Source: Holacanthus passer
Lineage: Eukaryota; Chordata; Actinopteri; Pomacanthidae
Assembly (NCBI GenBank): GCA_025331565.1
Contig: JAFREQ010000157.1
Location: 992,001 to 1,056,000, forward strand
Length of the DNA: 64,000 nt
Direction of reading: 5' to 3'
In this document: positions 50,830-62,980 of the stretch, in pieces
Layout: each line of letters opens with the position of its first letter
How positions within the stretch are numbered: the first letter of the stretch is position 1
Notes under the pieces: generated by a model
Seen by the model: the letters and a program-made list of their open reading frames with translations, nothing else
Database searches by the model: none
What the model was told of the DNA's origin: nothing
Made by a program: the position numbers and the translations under genes

Positions 50830-51686
50830 GTAGGTTAACACCTCCCCTTGAGCAGAGTGCTCTCAGACTCTTCACACCTGTGTGGCTTGGGGCTGCCTGT
50901 CACTCTTTTCCTTCTCTTCACCTTTAATGCACATTTCTCTGTGTCCTGTTGATCAATTTTAGGTTAATGAAGCAGTAGTGGTAGAGAGGGATCTTTTTTC
51001 TTTCTTCCAGCTTGCTCTCTATGGCTTCAACACTTTACATCTATGGCAGGTTAAGGCTCATCACCCCCAGGGCCTCAGCTCTGCACCACTTTCCTCTGAT
51101 TTCACTGTTTAAATGTTTCTTCTTTTCTTTCTTCTGTTCTGAGGAATAGAAATGGAGCAGAACTCCCCCTCTCTGTTCCATCACTCTTGCCTCTTTTTCT
51201 CACTCATTCCTCGTTTTGTTTGCAGTCTGATAGAGAGCGGCTGCCCCTAAGAGAGACGTCTATAATTAATGTGTTTGAAGTTTGCTGCAACACAGCTAAT
51301 TTCATACCGGAATTAAGGGCATTACAGACGTCGCTAGAACACGTGCTGTCCTGCGTTGGGTATTTTTGGGGACATGGTAGACATGAAGGGTCTTAACTTA
51401 GGAGAGATGATTTTGATTCATGACCAAATCTGGTATCACTTCCTTCTACAGAGCACCCAAGTCTTAAAAAAAAAATCCGAGGAGTCATTATTTTGATAGT
51501 TTTTGGCTCCTCATCACAAAACACAGTGAACTGAGGAAAATTACCAACTCAGCATATTTTGACCCCTCCTCCCTCCCTCCCTCTCTCTCTCTCTCACTGT
51601 CCGTCTCTCTCCTTCGGTCTGTCTCTGACTCTGACTCACGATTCTGTTTTCTCTCCCTCTCTCCCCCTTTTTTTTCTGGTTTCCAG
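50830..51686 (+). other. Intron between FN4 and FN5
   Basis: Phase-1 intron of 857 bp. The last 130 bases are a CT-rich tract (CCCTCCCTCTCTCTCTCTCT and similar) leading to TGGTTTCCAG. Nothing else was recognised. Confidence 0.9.
51565..51685 (+). repeat. CT-rich tract before the FN5 acceptor
   Basis: Extended pyrimidine-rich low-complexity sequence ending at the acceptor of the first FN5 exon. It combines a CT microsatellite with the splice polypyrimidine tract. Confidence 0.75.
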
Positions 51687-51880
51687 TGCCAGGAGCACCC
51701 CCCAGGAAGCTGGAGGTTGAGGCCATAAACTCCACAGCAATCCGGGTCACCTGGAAGCCGCCCCTGCAGGGGAAGCAGCACGGCCAAATCCGAGGCTACC
51801 AAGTCATCTTCTCTCGGCTTGAAAACGGCGAACCAAGAGGGCAGCCTAACATCATGGATGTTGCTTTGCCAGAGGCGCAG
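51687..51880 (+). CDS. ptprf: ptprf exon: FN5, N-terminal part
   Basis: 194 nt, phase 1 in and phase 0 out (GTACTG donor). It encodes VPGAPPRKLEVEAINSTAIR with an NST glycosylation sequon, then VTWKPPLQGKQHGQIRGYQV, IFSRLENGEPRGQPNIMD and VALPEAQ. After AEAQ, LAR genes carry the optional nine-residue insert, and here the matching 27-nt exon lies 5.4 kb downstream at 57274. Without it the reading joins directly to EAIIGGLQSETTYSV. Confidence 0.97.
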
Positions 51881-54640
51881 GTACTGGGTGATATCTTACT
51901 CTTGTCCAGTCTTGTCTCTCTGTCTCTCTTTCACTGTCTATACAGTAGCTGTCTTATGTTCATTTCCCATTACTCTCATTCTCCACCGCTCCCCTATTCT
52001 CTTCCATTCTCTGAGTCCACACTTCATTTCTCCCATACTGGGTGAAACACTTGGAATTTTGTCTCTGTCGACTGCAGTACCCCCCCTCCTCTTTTTTTTT
52101 TTCATTGTTCTCTACATGTGACATTTGACTCTAAATTGGTACCCAGCTCCCACAGCTTTGGATTAGCTGTAGTAACAAGATCCATTCTAATTCTACAGTA
52201 ATAGCTTTTAAATATTTTACAGTATACGTGTTACATCAGGACGGGGCTTAGTGGAATCAGTGCACCTCTCTTTGCAGTTAGCAGTAATACATATGCACTG
52301 CCTTGTTACCATGTTTATAAATTAGAGTTTTTTCCCTGACGCCGCCTTTTACACATTAATGCAGGCTGCTCCGAATCGCCCAAAGCTGTGTGACACCGTG
52401 AGATGGATGAGAGATTGTAATCCTTAAGAGGGATTCAGAGATTCATGAATATCTTAAAAGGAAAAACCCCACTCTCACTTTTTCCCCCTCTTTGGGAGAG
52501 GAGAGACCAGCTTAAAAGCCTCTTTCTGATTGTTTGCCGGGAGAAACATTTGCGCAAACACGCCTTCCCTCGCACCCTCGATGGCCTCACACAGAAACAT
52601 CTCATTTGAACAAGTAAGCGCTCCCTGGCCGCAGGAACACCACAAGAAATCTGAACATCCTTGCATGTGTCTCTGAGCAGCGTTTGCTGATAAATGCTTT
52701 GCAGCAGCATTTAGGGAGACCAACAGGTTGCTGCTACGGTTCGCAGGCGGTACACACTGCTGTGCCCTTGAGTGGAGCTATTAACCCTCATTTGCTTTGG
52801 CAAACACCCCGCTGTCTTAAGTCTCATCATTTCAGAAGAGGAGGCACTGTCAAAGTCACCTTGAAATGACGTGTCAGATGTGCTACATCCCAAATGACGC
52901 TAAGTAGAAGCTTGCGGATTCCTGCTGTGTAACAGGGCCTTCATTGATAAATATGTAATGAGCCACCCAAGTGGCCCATCTCACATGGGACTCTATAGGA
53001 ATTTCTAAGCATAAAATTAACATTAAGTTCATTTTGACCTGATATGGATGAAAATAAGTGTATAAGAGGATCTTGCTGATATCACCAGGCCAAATGCTCT
53101 CCCCTCAACTCCCAAGCACAGTCCAACACCTTTGTTTTACAGCAGTCGTTTCTGGCAGCTGCTGCTGACACTTTGTTGTTATCTGACTGTGTAGTAGAGT
53201 GCTTGACAGCCAGGACAGCATCAGTTGGTCTGAAAGAAGAGAAAAACAAGGTGGCTGCTTGTCTTCCTGGAAGTGTTTTCCTTATGTCGACATGTTTAGC
53301 GTGACTTTGTTTTGCGTGATGAAAACTGAACTGAACATGACCCTACTTGTTGTGCAAACAATACTCCCTGCCATGTCTCATTTGTGCCAGGTTCACACAA
53401 TAAACACAAAGACACACTGCAATTTGGCGCTCAGTGTAGCTCTCATGTTCCAGTTTGGTGTCCAGGACACCTCTCAAACTCACCATCCCCTCCCTGGCAG
53501 AAACCTGAATTTCTCCTCCCTCTTATGTTTTTCCTTTTCTCCCTCCCTCCAGCTCCCTTCCCTTTCTCTTGTGCCCTCCTTTCGAGAAGCTGGTTCAGTA
53601 ATTACCAGAGGCTTGCGTGCAAGTTGGTTACCCTTCATTGAGTCATCTCAACAGATTGTTTTCTATGAGACAGCGCTGAGTAGCCAACCTGCAAGGACCT
53701 GCCCAGGCGTCATTAAAGACCACACAGTCAGCCGACGCTCCCGTGTCCACATTTGCCCAACTGGTTTTAGAACAATCCCTCCTTTGCTCACACATATTTC
53801 CGTTCACATACCCCAACAACAAGTGGAAAAAACAACGCAGATAACATGAGCAAACATGCTCACTGCTTAGATCAACCTTGTGGAAGACGTTCCAGCTGGC
53901 TGAGAAGAGTTCATGACTCATCCTAGACTCATGCAAATCCCTCAAAGGCTCACCTGTAATTGATGATAAATAAAAGGAAAAAAACAATTTTCTTCTATCT
54001 TGGCACATCCTGTAGTGTTTCTCTCAAGAATTTGCCTAATGTGTTGTGAAATCAGTTCCATACCCACCCTTTCACCTGCATTAGATGCACAGTAAGCCTG
54101 CCAGGAGGAAAAGAAAAATCCAGATTTTCCAGGGCTCTCGCATCATAGCACAACCTCACCTTAGACTTCAATCACAAATCTAAGCCGACTGATTGGATTG
54201 CAGATTCTGTCAAAATCGCTCTCACCTCTCCCCTCGTCTTTGTCTCTGTGTTTCTGGCTCCTTCTCGCCTCTTCACCCTCTCTCAGGGTTAGCTGAAACG
54301 CTGGGAGGAGAGCTAGGAAAGCTTGCCTGTGCGTAGGCGGGTTAAGCGCCTCTTTTTCTTTTCAAGCAGGAGCCCACACAGCGCCCTCATTTCCCTGCTA
54401 AATTTAAACCAGAGGCCATGTTAACTCTGATGTTATCGACCCCTTTCCAACCATATTTCTATTGGGAAAGTGGCCTGAACCTGAGTGGGAAACTCCACCC
54501 CACATAGCCTGCTTCATCACCGTGCACTCAGAGCAACCTCTACTCTCACGTTTTTCATGTACCCATCTATAAAAGTTGGCAGAAAATGGCATGATCGAGT
54601 TTGAAGCCATTAGCCGTTCTCTGCGCCTCCATGCATTTTC

Positions 54641-54679
54641 TGCACAAGTTTGCCTTCCTGCACAAGTTTGCCTTTATTC
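54641..54679 (+). repeat. Small direct repeat
   Basis: TGCACAAGTTTGCCTT occurs twice, at about 54641 and 54659, 18 bases apart. It looks like a local slippage duplication in intron. Confidence 0.8.
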
Positions 54680-55619
54680 AGCACTACTTTTCCAGGTTCA
54701 TTTTGTTTGACCACTCATGCGTTTTTGTGGTGTGTGTGCGCGTTTGTGTGTGGGAGCGAGCGAGGCAATGCTTCACTGCCTCTACGGCCTTCACTGCCTC
54801 AGATTGGAGTTGAATGTGAATCGGAAAAAAAGAGAAAAGAAGCACCTCAGCCCGTTTCACTCCATCAATCATGACAGCTCCTTCTCTTCCACATCACTCG
54901 TTCCCCCCCTCGTTCCCATTTTTATAGCCACACATCTCAGCCCATGTCATCACATTTGCATTCACCCGCCTGCAAATTATACCGCTCCGTTTCCACAAAC
55001 GACGCTTATCAGCAATGATGTGTTTTCAGCTTGCGTTGGCATTCGAAATATAAATGGGGGATAATTTATAATTCTCCCATGGATTTAAGCAGAAAGCAAA
55101 AGCAGTTGCGATAGAAAGGGATTAAGCCCAAGATGAGATAGGAACTCTTGCAAACCTTAATGTGTTCGCTGCTCTGTTGACATACTGAGTGGAGTCGACG
55201 GTAAACAAATTAAGCAATTAGGCACGTCACAAACTGTTATTCATGGAGTTAAGTAGCAGCTGTTCTTAAATGGTACTATTTAGTGCCCCGCTATGTCAGG
55301 GGAGCATGAGGCAGCAGTTTTTAATGCGCCGTGTGTGTCAACCAGTCGCAACTGGGACGACACTGTACAGAGGCCGTGCTCATGCTTCAGTCAGCTGGTT
55401 GGTGATAAAGACTTGTCCACAGGGAGGACGGTTAGAGAGAAGTTGGGGCTTTTGTCCTTTCATATTCCAACAGTCAATGGAGGATGATGAACACCGTCTC
55501 TCCAGTGCACAATGAATCAGCAGAGTGTGAGACTCGCTCTCTTTGTTTGTGAAAGTCTGGTGTTGCAAGAAGGGAAAGTTGGGCAAGCAGGGAATACTAC
55601 TACTATAAGCTTCTTATTC

Positions 55620-56376
55620 TTAAAGGACTAGTTCACCTAAATTACAGAAACTTATTCTTAATTACCTCTAATGGTGTCTAGAGTGTTTTGAGATGCATAT
55701 CCGCCTCAAGCGCAAAACAATTTGATGAAAGTATCTAATTGCAATTTTGCTTACCAATAGTGACACTGAAATATATGAAGTTGTGGTTTACATAGCATGA
55801 ACAAAACATAAGCATAGACATTATTTCAACAAGAAAAAATCGAGAATTGAGAAAAAAATGTTGCTTCGGGCCTCCCAGGGTCCCTTTAAAACCTTTCAGC
55901 TGCAGAAATGTCAACTTGAAAGTAAACTTAGCTAATATTCCATGGGGGGAAAAAATTGGTATTGACTACACTACTGACTAATTTTCAAACATAATCATAA
56001 CATTCAAAAGTGGCATTCTGTTTAATGATAACAACTGCGTAATTGCGCACTTATGGTAATAATGGCAAACAGATGGTAAGTCTCATCTGACAATGTTTTG
56101 ATATTGGACTGATGACCCCTAATGTTGTCTGCTCTGCGCTTTCTGCTCTTCAGCTAATATTAACGCACAGACTGAAAGGATTCATTGCTGTTAAATTTTT
56201 CAATGTTAAATGTCAAAAAATAATGACATTCAGTTCACCTCCACTGTATTGCTATTGGGACAGACAATGGAAATCTAAAACATGGATTTGTCCAAAAGAA
56301 AAACTGTCTCCATGGATGATAGTAGTAGAAGTAAGGGAGAGGTTTTTTTTGTAATTTGGGTGAACTGAACCTTTAA
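55620..56376. mobile_element. MITE with about 27-bp inverted ends and TTAA flanks
   Basis: The left end TTAAAGGACTAGTTCACCTA continues AATTACA. The reverse complement of the right end reads TTAAAGGTTCAGTTCACCCA then AATTACA. Apart from the bases at positions 8-10 and one other, the two ends agree over about 27 bases. TTAA at both outer edges fits the TTAA target duplication of piggyBac- and Kolobok-like transposons. The GTTCACCCAAATTACA motif is common in fish MITEs. At 757 bp with no transposase frame it is non-autonomous. Confidence 0.82.
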
Positions 56377-57273
56377 CTTAACTCTTTACGGTTCCTCGCC
56401 TCCTTCTCAAATCCCCTCATGTCCCATTGCTTGCCAGTCTCCGCCATCTCTCCCAGTGTTCCCATTAATGCTCAAATGGAATTGCTCGCCGCCGCCAGTC
56501 TCACCCACCTTTCTTTTTGTGTTCCCCATTTTGTCCCACATCACTTTCACCAGTGTCATCTCTCCTGCCCCTTGTCAGCCAGGTCACCCATCAGTGAACT
56601 CCTCTGCAGCGACTGAACTGTGCAGCGAGTTGCTGGTAAACACCAGCCGTTGCGTTCTGCATCGATGGGGTTTGATGTCACAGGGCTAGCATAGCAGCAC
56701 TGGTAATAGGATTTCACGCTCGGCACCGACGGAGCCCCGCGGCACGAAATGGGCTTTCACTTCCCCCGGGAATCACTTGGCCAAGCACAGCGAGCAAGGA
56801 GAACATTTTGAAAACATATTGAAATATAATGAATAAAAGGCCCTCCCTCCATTTCTGAGGAAATGCTTCAGAGACTCTGCATAGTTTATGCTTTATATCC
56901 ACAGAGAGATAGTTATCATACTGAATAGAGGTGTTCTGTGATTAAGGAAGAGAGAGGTTTTTATTGGATTCATAGGCAAATGAGAAACAAGGCAGTGCAT
57001 CATAAACAATAATGACTTTTACAACCATTGCACAACTTGGCTGCACAATTTCTTTTATGCCACTCAACTTGTCTTCATTTATTTTTTTTCCCTCCATCTC
57101 TTCCATCACACTCTTCCCCCTTTGTATTTTTTGTCTACGGCATGACTCTGTTGACACCTACATTCATCTGTCTTTGAGCGAAAAAAAGACAAGCGCTTTT
57201 TTTCCATGCCTGTTGTGTTGTCTCTGACTCATTTCTCTCCCCGCCCTGTGTCCTGTGTCTTCTCTCCCATCAG

Positions 57274-57300
57274 TGGAATATTGAGGAGTCCACCGAGCAT
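57274..57300 (+). CDS. ptprf: ptprf microexon: nine-residue insert in FN5 (LASE-c/meC-type)
   Basis: A 27-nt exon, nine codons reading WNIEESTEH, flanked by TCTCTCCCATCAG and GTGAGTAA and phase 0 on both sides. It fits exactly between PEAQ (51880) and EAIIGG (60322). Mammalian LAR carries an alternative nine-residue insert starting W and containing EES at the same place in FN5 (known as LASE-c). Its inclusion in LAR is regulated in neurons and has been linked to binding of laminin-nidogen. Both splice sites are strong. Alternative use in this species is inferred from the family. Confidence 0.93.
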
Positions 57301-60300
57301 GTGAGTAACCCTCATGTGTGCTGCTGGGTTGTCTTGCAGGGCAGGCTCTTCTCCCCTCTGCAATTTGGGGGTGCTGTGTGTGCTTGTGGATTTTGAGTTG
57401 TTTGTGTGTGCGTGTGTGTGCTATGCCTGTAATCCACTCGGTGTGAATCCTCATGAAAGATCATAACCTCATCATAACCACAGCAAGAGATGTGTGTCCT
57501 AATGATTCCTGGTTTTTACATTTATGTGTGTGTGTGTGTGTGTGTGTGTGTGATGTTCTCTTAAGAGCTACTACAACCACAAAGCAGGAGGATTATTTCC
57601 ACTGATGATTGCGTACAAGTCTAATATTTCAACATTTTACCCCAAGACAAACTCATAGTAACAGCTGGACATTTACTCAGATCTGAGGCGCTCACTGCAG
57701 CGAGCATGCAGTGCCTTCCTCCGTCACTGAGCGTACAGTGCAGTCAAAGGCTGCGTGTCCCTGTCCCAGTGTGATGCTGACATTAATCAGGCTCACCTAA
57801 CCTGCTGTCTCACCTACTGTTCCAGATGACATGTCTATCTGAGGGGAGGAGCTGTGTGTTTTATCAGCTCCACACATCTCCAAGATTGCCACTAGCCTTT
57901 CATGTTCTTGTCATTTGCCTGCATGGCAGCTCACTGTTCCGTGGCTGTCACGCAGTCCTTTGTTATGGCTTATTACCTCCCAAACATCATATTGCACTGG
58001 CATAAATGCAAAGCCACTTACTGTTCCTATAGTTAGAAATTCAATAGAAACCTGCCACAATAACAGATATTGTTTTCAGCATTCAAGCAAAAGCAAAGAG
58101 GTTGTTAAAAAAAGCTTTATAGCTTTTAAGAAACCTCATCAAAGAATTAATATGAGCAATTTTTGGCACTTGTTTGCTCGCTGTCGGAAAAAATAGAAAA
58201 GTGGTTAATCAATCCAGTGACCGCCCGCAAAGGTTGACGGATGCTGAGTGTTTTTGTTCATCTGTTTACACAGCACATCAACGCTGGATGTTTATTCTTC
58301 CTTTATAAATTAGGCAGAGGGATGTGCGCCGATCATTTTATTTATTTGATAACAGAAATCTTGTTTGCACATCACACATGGCCAGATTCCTTCAGCTACA
58401 CCCACATGGCATGAGTCAGGCTTGCCTCCTCTCCCTCTCCTCTTAATGTGTTGATTAACACCTGACAGACACAGAGCTAGACACTGTCAGAGGAAGACAT
58501 CTGTTCACACATCTTTATTATTTCTTTAGCAGTCATGTTTAGGCGAGAGCAGACTGTGTGCCACCTAACTAATGTAGTGTAATGTAGCTACAGATAGGCA
58601 TAAACAGTAAAAACATTTACATGTCTTGTTGACCCATGACATTCTCACAGGGAGTTTTGAAGCTATTTACAATTTTTTCTATTATGACATTTTTAATGCA
58701 AATTGGAAATAAACGTATATATTTGTTTCACAATGCTGCCTGGTTCTCCTGCCATTTCCTACCATGGAGGGGATAGTGTTGTAGTGAGGCTTGTAGAGAA
58801 GAATCCATTTCTATAACTAGTCGACTTGATAATCTCTGTAATGCCCTTTGGTGCTGCTCTAAGCATTTGCTCTGAAGGAAACTTTGAAGCCTCACTTTTT
58901 CTATTTTCTGCTGAGTTTCAAAAGTGTTACTAGACCCGATTTGACCTTGCCAGAATAGGGGAAAAAAAGATCTCTATGGCTGCCACTGCTGAGACTGTTA
59001 AAGCTATTTTGTATGATTAAAGTAATGAGACTTCTTCCATAAAGTTAAAATGGTTTTATGATACAGTAATTTAGCATTTTCTCCTCCGTCTCTCTTAAAG
59101 GCTAGTATGGGAGCACCAAATGTCCCTTAAAAAGAGGGGCAGTAAAAAGCATTGTCAAACAGAGCTGGCTTATATAGACTGTTAAATGTTCTTCTATGGT
59201 TAGGAAATTAAAATGTCATTAGCTAGAGAAACAGCATTAGGGCAAAGCCGTATAATATTCAAAGAGAATGAGAAGTTTGCGAAGAGTTCCGGCAGGAAGG
59301 CTCGTAGGCATCGGCGTATTCGTCCTCTCAGTGGCCCCAGTCAGAAACAGACAACTCCAGCATGTGTGCTCAAGCCGCAGGCATTAATTTGTTCTCGGTA
59401 TCGAGTGTGTGCTCATGTCTGCGTGTGTCATTGTGTGGGTATGCACACATTTATGGTGTACCTGTACGTGTATGCATACAGTATTTTGTATATACATCGG
59501 TGAGTATGTGCATTCATGTATGTGTGTGTGTGTGTCTGTTTACATATGGGTTTTGTTCAAGCTCAGAGAGTCTTTAATTCCTGTGTGTGGGTGTTTTTTA
59601 TTCAGACTGATGCAGTCTGGCAAAGTGAGTGCCAGCACTGCAGCAGGTTACCAATAACAGTGTGTTACCTCAGTTGTTTGCTGTTTCTCTGCTGTCTTGT
59701 TTGTTCCTGACTGTTCAGTTACTGATGTGTTGAACCACCTTAGTGTGTCTGTGTTTTTGTGTAGAGACCGTTCCAACATTCAGCCCAGCTCACATGGGAA
59801 TGTAGAGGGCAGTAAATACCAAGTATCTAACTTCATTATTGAAACAAGATTTATTAAGAGTTTTCACAATGTGTCCCAGGATCCCAAGTTCCTCTGGGTG
59901 TAGCCTCATGCTTATCCATGCAGCAGACATGAACACTGACACACTGGTGATGTTCTGGTTCATTTGTTTGGTTTGTTGGTTAATGGGTTCAGAGTGTGCC
60001 TTACAGTTGGGCGCAGGAGTTTTTCTTGACTTAAGAAAAGCTCCTGGTCCCGTTTGTGTGCCTTCAAAACTTCTCTCTATTAAATGCTTAAAACGTTTTG
60101 TTTTCTGTTGTAGGTAAATTATTAATCTACAAGTGGATAGACAAGGGTGTTTTATTTTATTATGATTTCTTTTGGTGCTGTGTGTTTTGGGAGGGGATAG
60201 GAGCTTGTGTGAGAGGGGGTTTTGTGTTTTTGGGGTTATTTTTTTTTGCCACTGAGGCGGACTCGCTCAGGCTCACTGGTTCCTTTTAACGCATGACCTT

Positions 60301-60321
60301 GTGATTTTTCCATTTTTGTAG
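57301..60321 (+). other. Intron after the FN5 microexon
   Basis: Phase-0 intron of 3.0 kb with a strong GTGAGT donor and TTTTTGTAG acceptor. It contains a (TG)n tract at 57525-57552 and TG-rich patches near 59400-59540. No gene is recognised. Confidence 0.85.
57525..57552 (+). repeat. (TG)n microsatellite
   Basis: About 14 TG units, starting some 225 bases after the FN5 microexon donor. GU repeats in this position of a transcript can act as CELF or TDP-43 binding sites, though that is only a possibility here. Confidence 0.93.
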
Positions 60322-60439
60322 GAGGCCATCATTGGCGGACTGCAGTCTGAAACCACCTACTCCGTCACTGTGGCAGCATACACCACCAAAGGAGATGGAG
60401 CTCGTAGCAAAGCTAAAGTCATCACCACGACTGGAGCAG
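60322..60439 (+). CDS. ptprf: ptprf exon: FN5, C-terminal part
   Basis: 118 nt, phase 0 in and phase 1 out (GTCAGA donor). It encodes EAIIGGLQSETTYSVTVAAY, then TTKGDGARSKAKVITTTGA, the closing strands of FN5 with the conserved TTYSVTVAAYTTKGDGARSK motif. The preceding residue is Q (microexon skipped) or H (microexon included). The next exon follows after only 363 bp. Confidence 0.96.
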
Positions 60440-60802
60440 GTCAGAGTCAGGTTTTATCAGGGTTATCATGTAAAACATAGGATATGTGCTATCTGTTTAC
60501 AGTGAATGCTGTGGTATTATCTTTAAGGCTTAAAACTGATAACCTCTGTCTTGCTCATTCAAGAAGGTGCTATGATCAGAAGATTGTACCACGTGACTAG
60601 AATCTCATGTTAGTATTAGTGGGATGCTACATGTATCTTATCTTCAACACCCAGACTAGTTACCATAACGAACTGCTGTTGAAGTGCTATGAGCTACACA
60701 TGTAACCTTCATATGCTGCATTTAAGCTCCCTGCTGGTGGATATTGGTTATACATAAAGAGGACTTATTGTTTTATTTCTACTTGAATCTTTTTTTTTTC
60801 AG
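60440..60802 (+). other. Intron between FN5 and FN6
   Basis: Phase-1 intron of 363 bp with GTCAGA donor and a T-run acceptor. Nothing else was recognised. Confidence 0.92.
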
Positions 60803-61375
60803 TGCCAGGCAAGCCCACTATGATGATCAGCACCACCATGGGCAACACAGCGCTCATTCAGTGGCAGCCACCCAAGGAAATGGTGGGCGAGCTGGTGGGC
60901 TACCAGCTGCAGTACAAGCGCACAGATGAGGAAACCTACACCTCACGTGAGCTGAGAAAGATAGACGACCATTACACTGTCACTGGGCTGCACAAAGGCG
61001 CCACCTATGTCTTTCGACTCAGCGCTCGCAACCGCGCCGGCAACGGCGAGGCCTACGTAAAGGAGATCAGCACCCCTGAAGACGTGCCCTCAGGCTTCCC
61101 GTTCAATCTGCAAGTCACGGGACTGACCCAGTCCAGCACCCAGCTGACCTGGGAGCCCCCACTGCTGGCAGAAAGGAACGGCAAGATCGTATATTACGTG
61201 GTTGTTTACAGGGACATCAACAGTCAGCAAAACAGCACCAACCGCACGGCCGACACACACATGACGATCCAGGGCCTTAATCCTGACACCACCTACGACA
61301 TCCGGGTGCAGGCATTCACCAGTAAGGGCGGGGGACCCCTTAGCCCCAGCATTCAGAGCAGGACCATGTCGAATG
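60803..61375 (+). CDS. ptprf: ptprf exon: FN6 and FN7 in one exon
   Basis: 573 nt, phase 1 in and out (GTAGGA donor). FN6 runs VPGKPTMMISTTMGNTALIQ, WQPPKEMVGELVGYQLQYK, then DDHYTVTGLHKGATYVFRLS and ARNRAGNGEAYVKEISTPED. FN7 follows as VPSGFPFNLQVTGLTQSSTQ, LTWEPPLLAERNGKIVYYVV, VYRDINSQQNSTNRTADTH, and GLNPDTTYDIRVQAFTSKGG to IQSRTMSN. Two glycosylation sequons (NST, NRT) lie in FN7. Both domains match LAR closely (AERNGKI, VYRDINSQQ, GLHKG). Confidence 0.97.
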
Positions 61376-62176
61376 GTAGGATAACTGGTCGCACCCATGA
61401 CATTTATACATAAACATACCAGTGATGTTTGATTTGAAAACATAAAATTAGCATGTAAGACATGCACACATAATCATTACACACCCACTTCCAGACATCT
61501 ACACACGCAACCTTGCCCACAACATACGTGAGCACATGAACTCCATCACCTGCTTGTATTTTGATCACTCTATAACTGGCTTTTCTTCTGGCTTTATCAG
61601 TGTCACGTCTTTCTCATCTACCACTCAGTACAGTACAGAACTGTGTTTATTGATTTAAAGAGTACTAATCTCATTACACGCTACAGTCACATTACCATGC
61701 TGCCTCATCCCCCCTCCCATTAGACACAAATCTAAAGCCTACCCAGCATGTATCTTCTCATGCATTTTATAATCTGCTAAATGTAAGATTTCTTATTCAT
61801 AACCAGTTGTGAGTGATGCCTATTTTAAGACACATGTCGTCACTCCCTCTGCCATATACATTTCTTGGTTATCACAGAGATCTCCGCCTGTTGCGTATGT
61901 TTTGTTGCAAACGGTGTGTAATGAATGGAACAGGCTTATGGAGATGAAGGCTATTTTTATGTGTTCTGTAACCAAGCGTGAATGAGATTGTTGATGTTCT
62001 TCAAACCCCCCCTGTGGCTTGTCAAGTTAGATCTTAAGGTATCACCGCAGAATATGTTCACATTGTTTACTGAGGGGGTTACATGCTGTACAGTGGTGTG
62101 AAATCGAATTACGCACATTCTGTGTTGTATAAGATGTCATATTTGAGATATTAATCAAAGGATTTTCCTGCCCTAG
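61376..62176 (+). other. Intron between FN7 and FN8
   Basis: Phase-1 intron of 801 bp (GTAGGA donor, CCTGCCCTAG acceptor). Nothing was recognised in it. Confidence 0.92.
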
Positions 62177-62277
62177 ATTTCCCCACCCTAAATTTTGGTG
62201 TCAAAGCTGTCATGAAAACATCTGTCCTCCTCACCTGGGATTTGCCGCCAAACTACAAATCCCAAGTGCCTTTCAAG
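62177..62277 (+). CDS. ptprf: ptprf exon: FN8, N-terminal part
   Basis: 101 nt, phase 1 in and phase 0 out (GTGAGT donor). It encodes DFPTLNFGVKAVMKTSVLLT, then WDLPPNYKSQVPFK, the first strands of FN8 (MKTSVLL-W is strongly conserved in LAR-family receptors). The first residues after the FN7 boundary are the least conserved part. Human LAR, as recalled, is longer and different there. Confidence 0.95.
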
Positions 62278-62980
62278 GTGAGTGCCAGGATTTCAGCCAT
62301 CCTGGAAAAAAATGTCCCCGTCCGTCCCCTCAAGGACAGACACAAAACACTTCACTGTGAATGTAATTTGCATAGACATCACTTTTCAATGGTTTTATAA
62401 ACTATACTTTTATATTGCAGTTTTCAACCATCAAATTAAATACTGTACAATACAAGAATGTTAAAAGGATTTGTGAAATGGGAAAGCTATTACTGTCATT
62501 GCTATTTCAACACAATGTATAACATGAACTGTACATATATTTGTAACATAATTGTATTGCAGTGCAGCACTATTAGCTGTTAACACTATCACCAGGGTGT
62601 GATGCAGTGACTTTTCCTATTTGCACAGAAAAATAGGAAAAAACAGATTCATGCTCATTTATGAGGTGTAATAGTCTGTCAAAATGATATTATATCAATT
62701 CCCACCTCATGGTAATGGAGCTAAGACAATTTGAGGTGTAAAAAAACTATTGGATATGCACCAATGGGCATGTTTGACACTGAAGCACAAGTGATGCGGT
62801 GTCAGATGAGATGGGCACCTCTCTTAGGACCATGCTACTTTCGTCCATTTGTGCATCTGCGTGTGTTGGAGGGAGTGAGATGAGAGACCTTTGCATTTGT
62901 CTGGTGGATATACATTTTGTACATGTACTGTATGTTAACTTAAAACCATAACTCCCTTCTTTTGCCTTGTGTGCTCACAG
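62278..62980 (+). other. Intron within FN8
   Basis: Phase-0 intron of 703 bp (GTGAGT donor, GTGCTCACAG acceptor). It is AT-rich, and nothing was recognised in it. Confidence 0.92.

Larger units (their letters stand above)
51881..57273 (+). other. Intron before the 27-nt FN5 microexon
   Basis: Phase-0 intron of 5.4 kb. It contains a TTAA-flanked MITE (55620-56376), a small duplication of TGCACAAGTTTGCCTT (54641-54679), and an AT-rich block of possible conserved-element character (about 55030-55260). The 216-codon open frame at 53199-53849 shows no domain and ordinary intronic composition. Confidence 0.82.

Noticed and set aside
53199..53849. Longest intronic open reading frame (216 codons)
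   Set aside because: It lies inside the FN5 intron, shows no domain, signal peptide or repeat pattern, and its composition is that of the surrounding intron.
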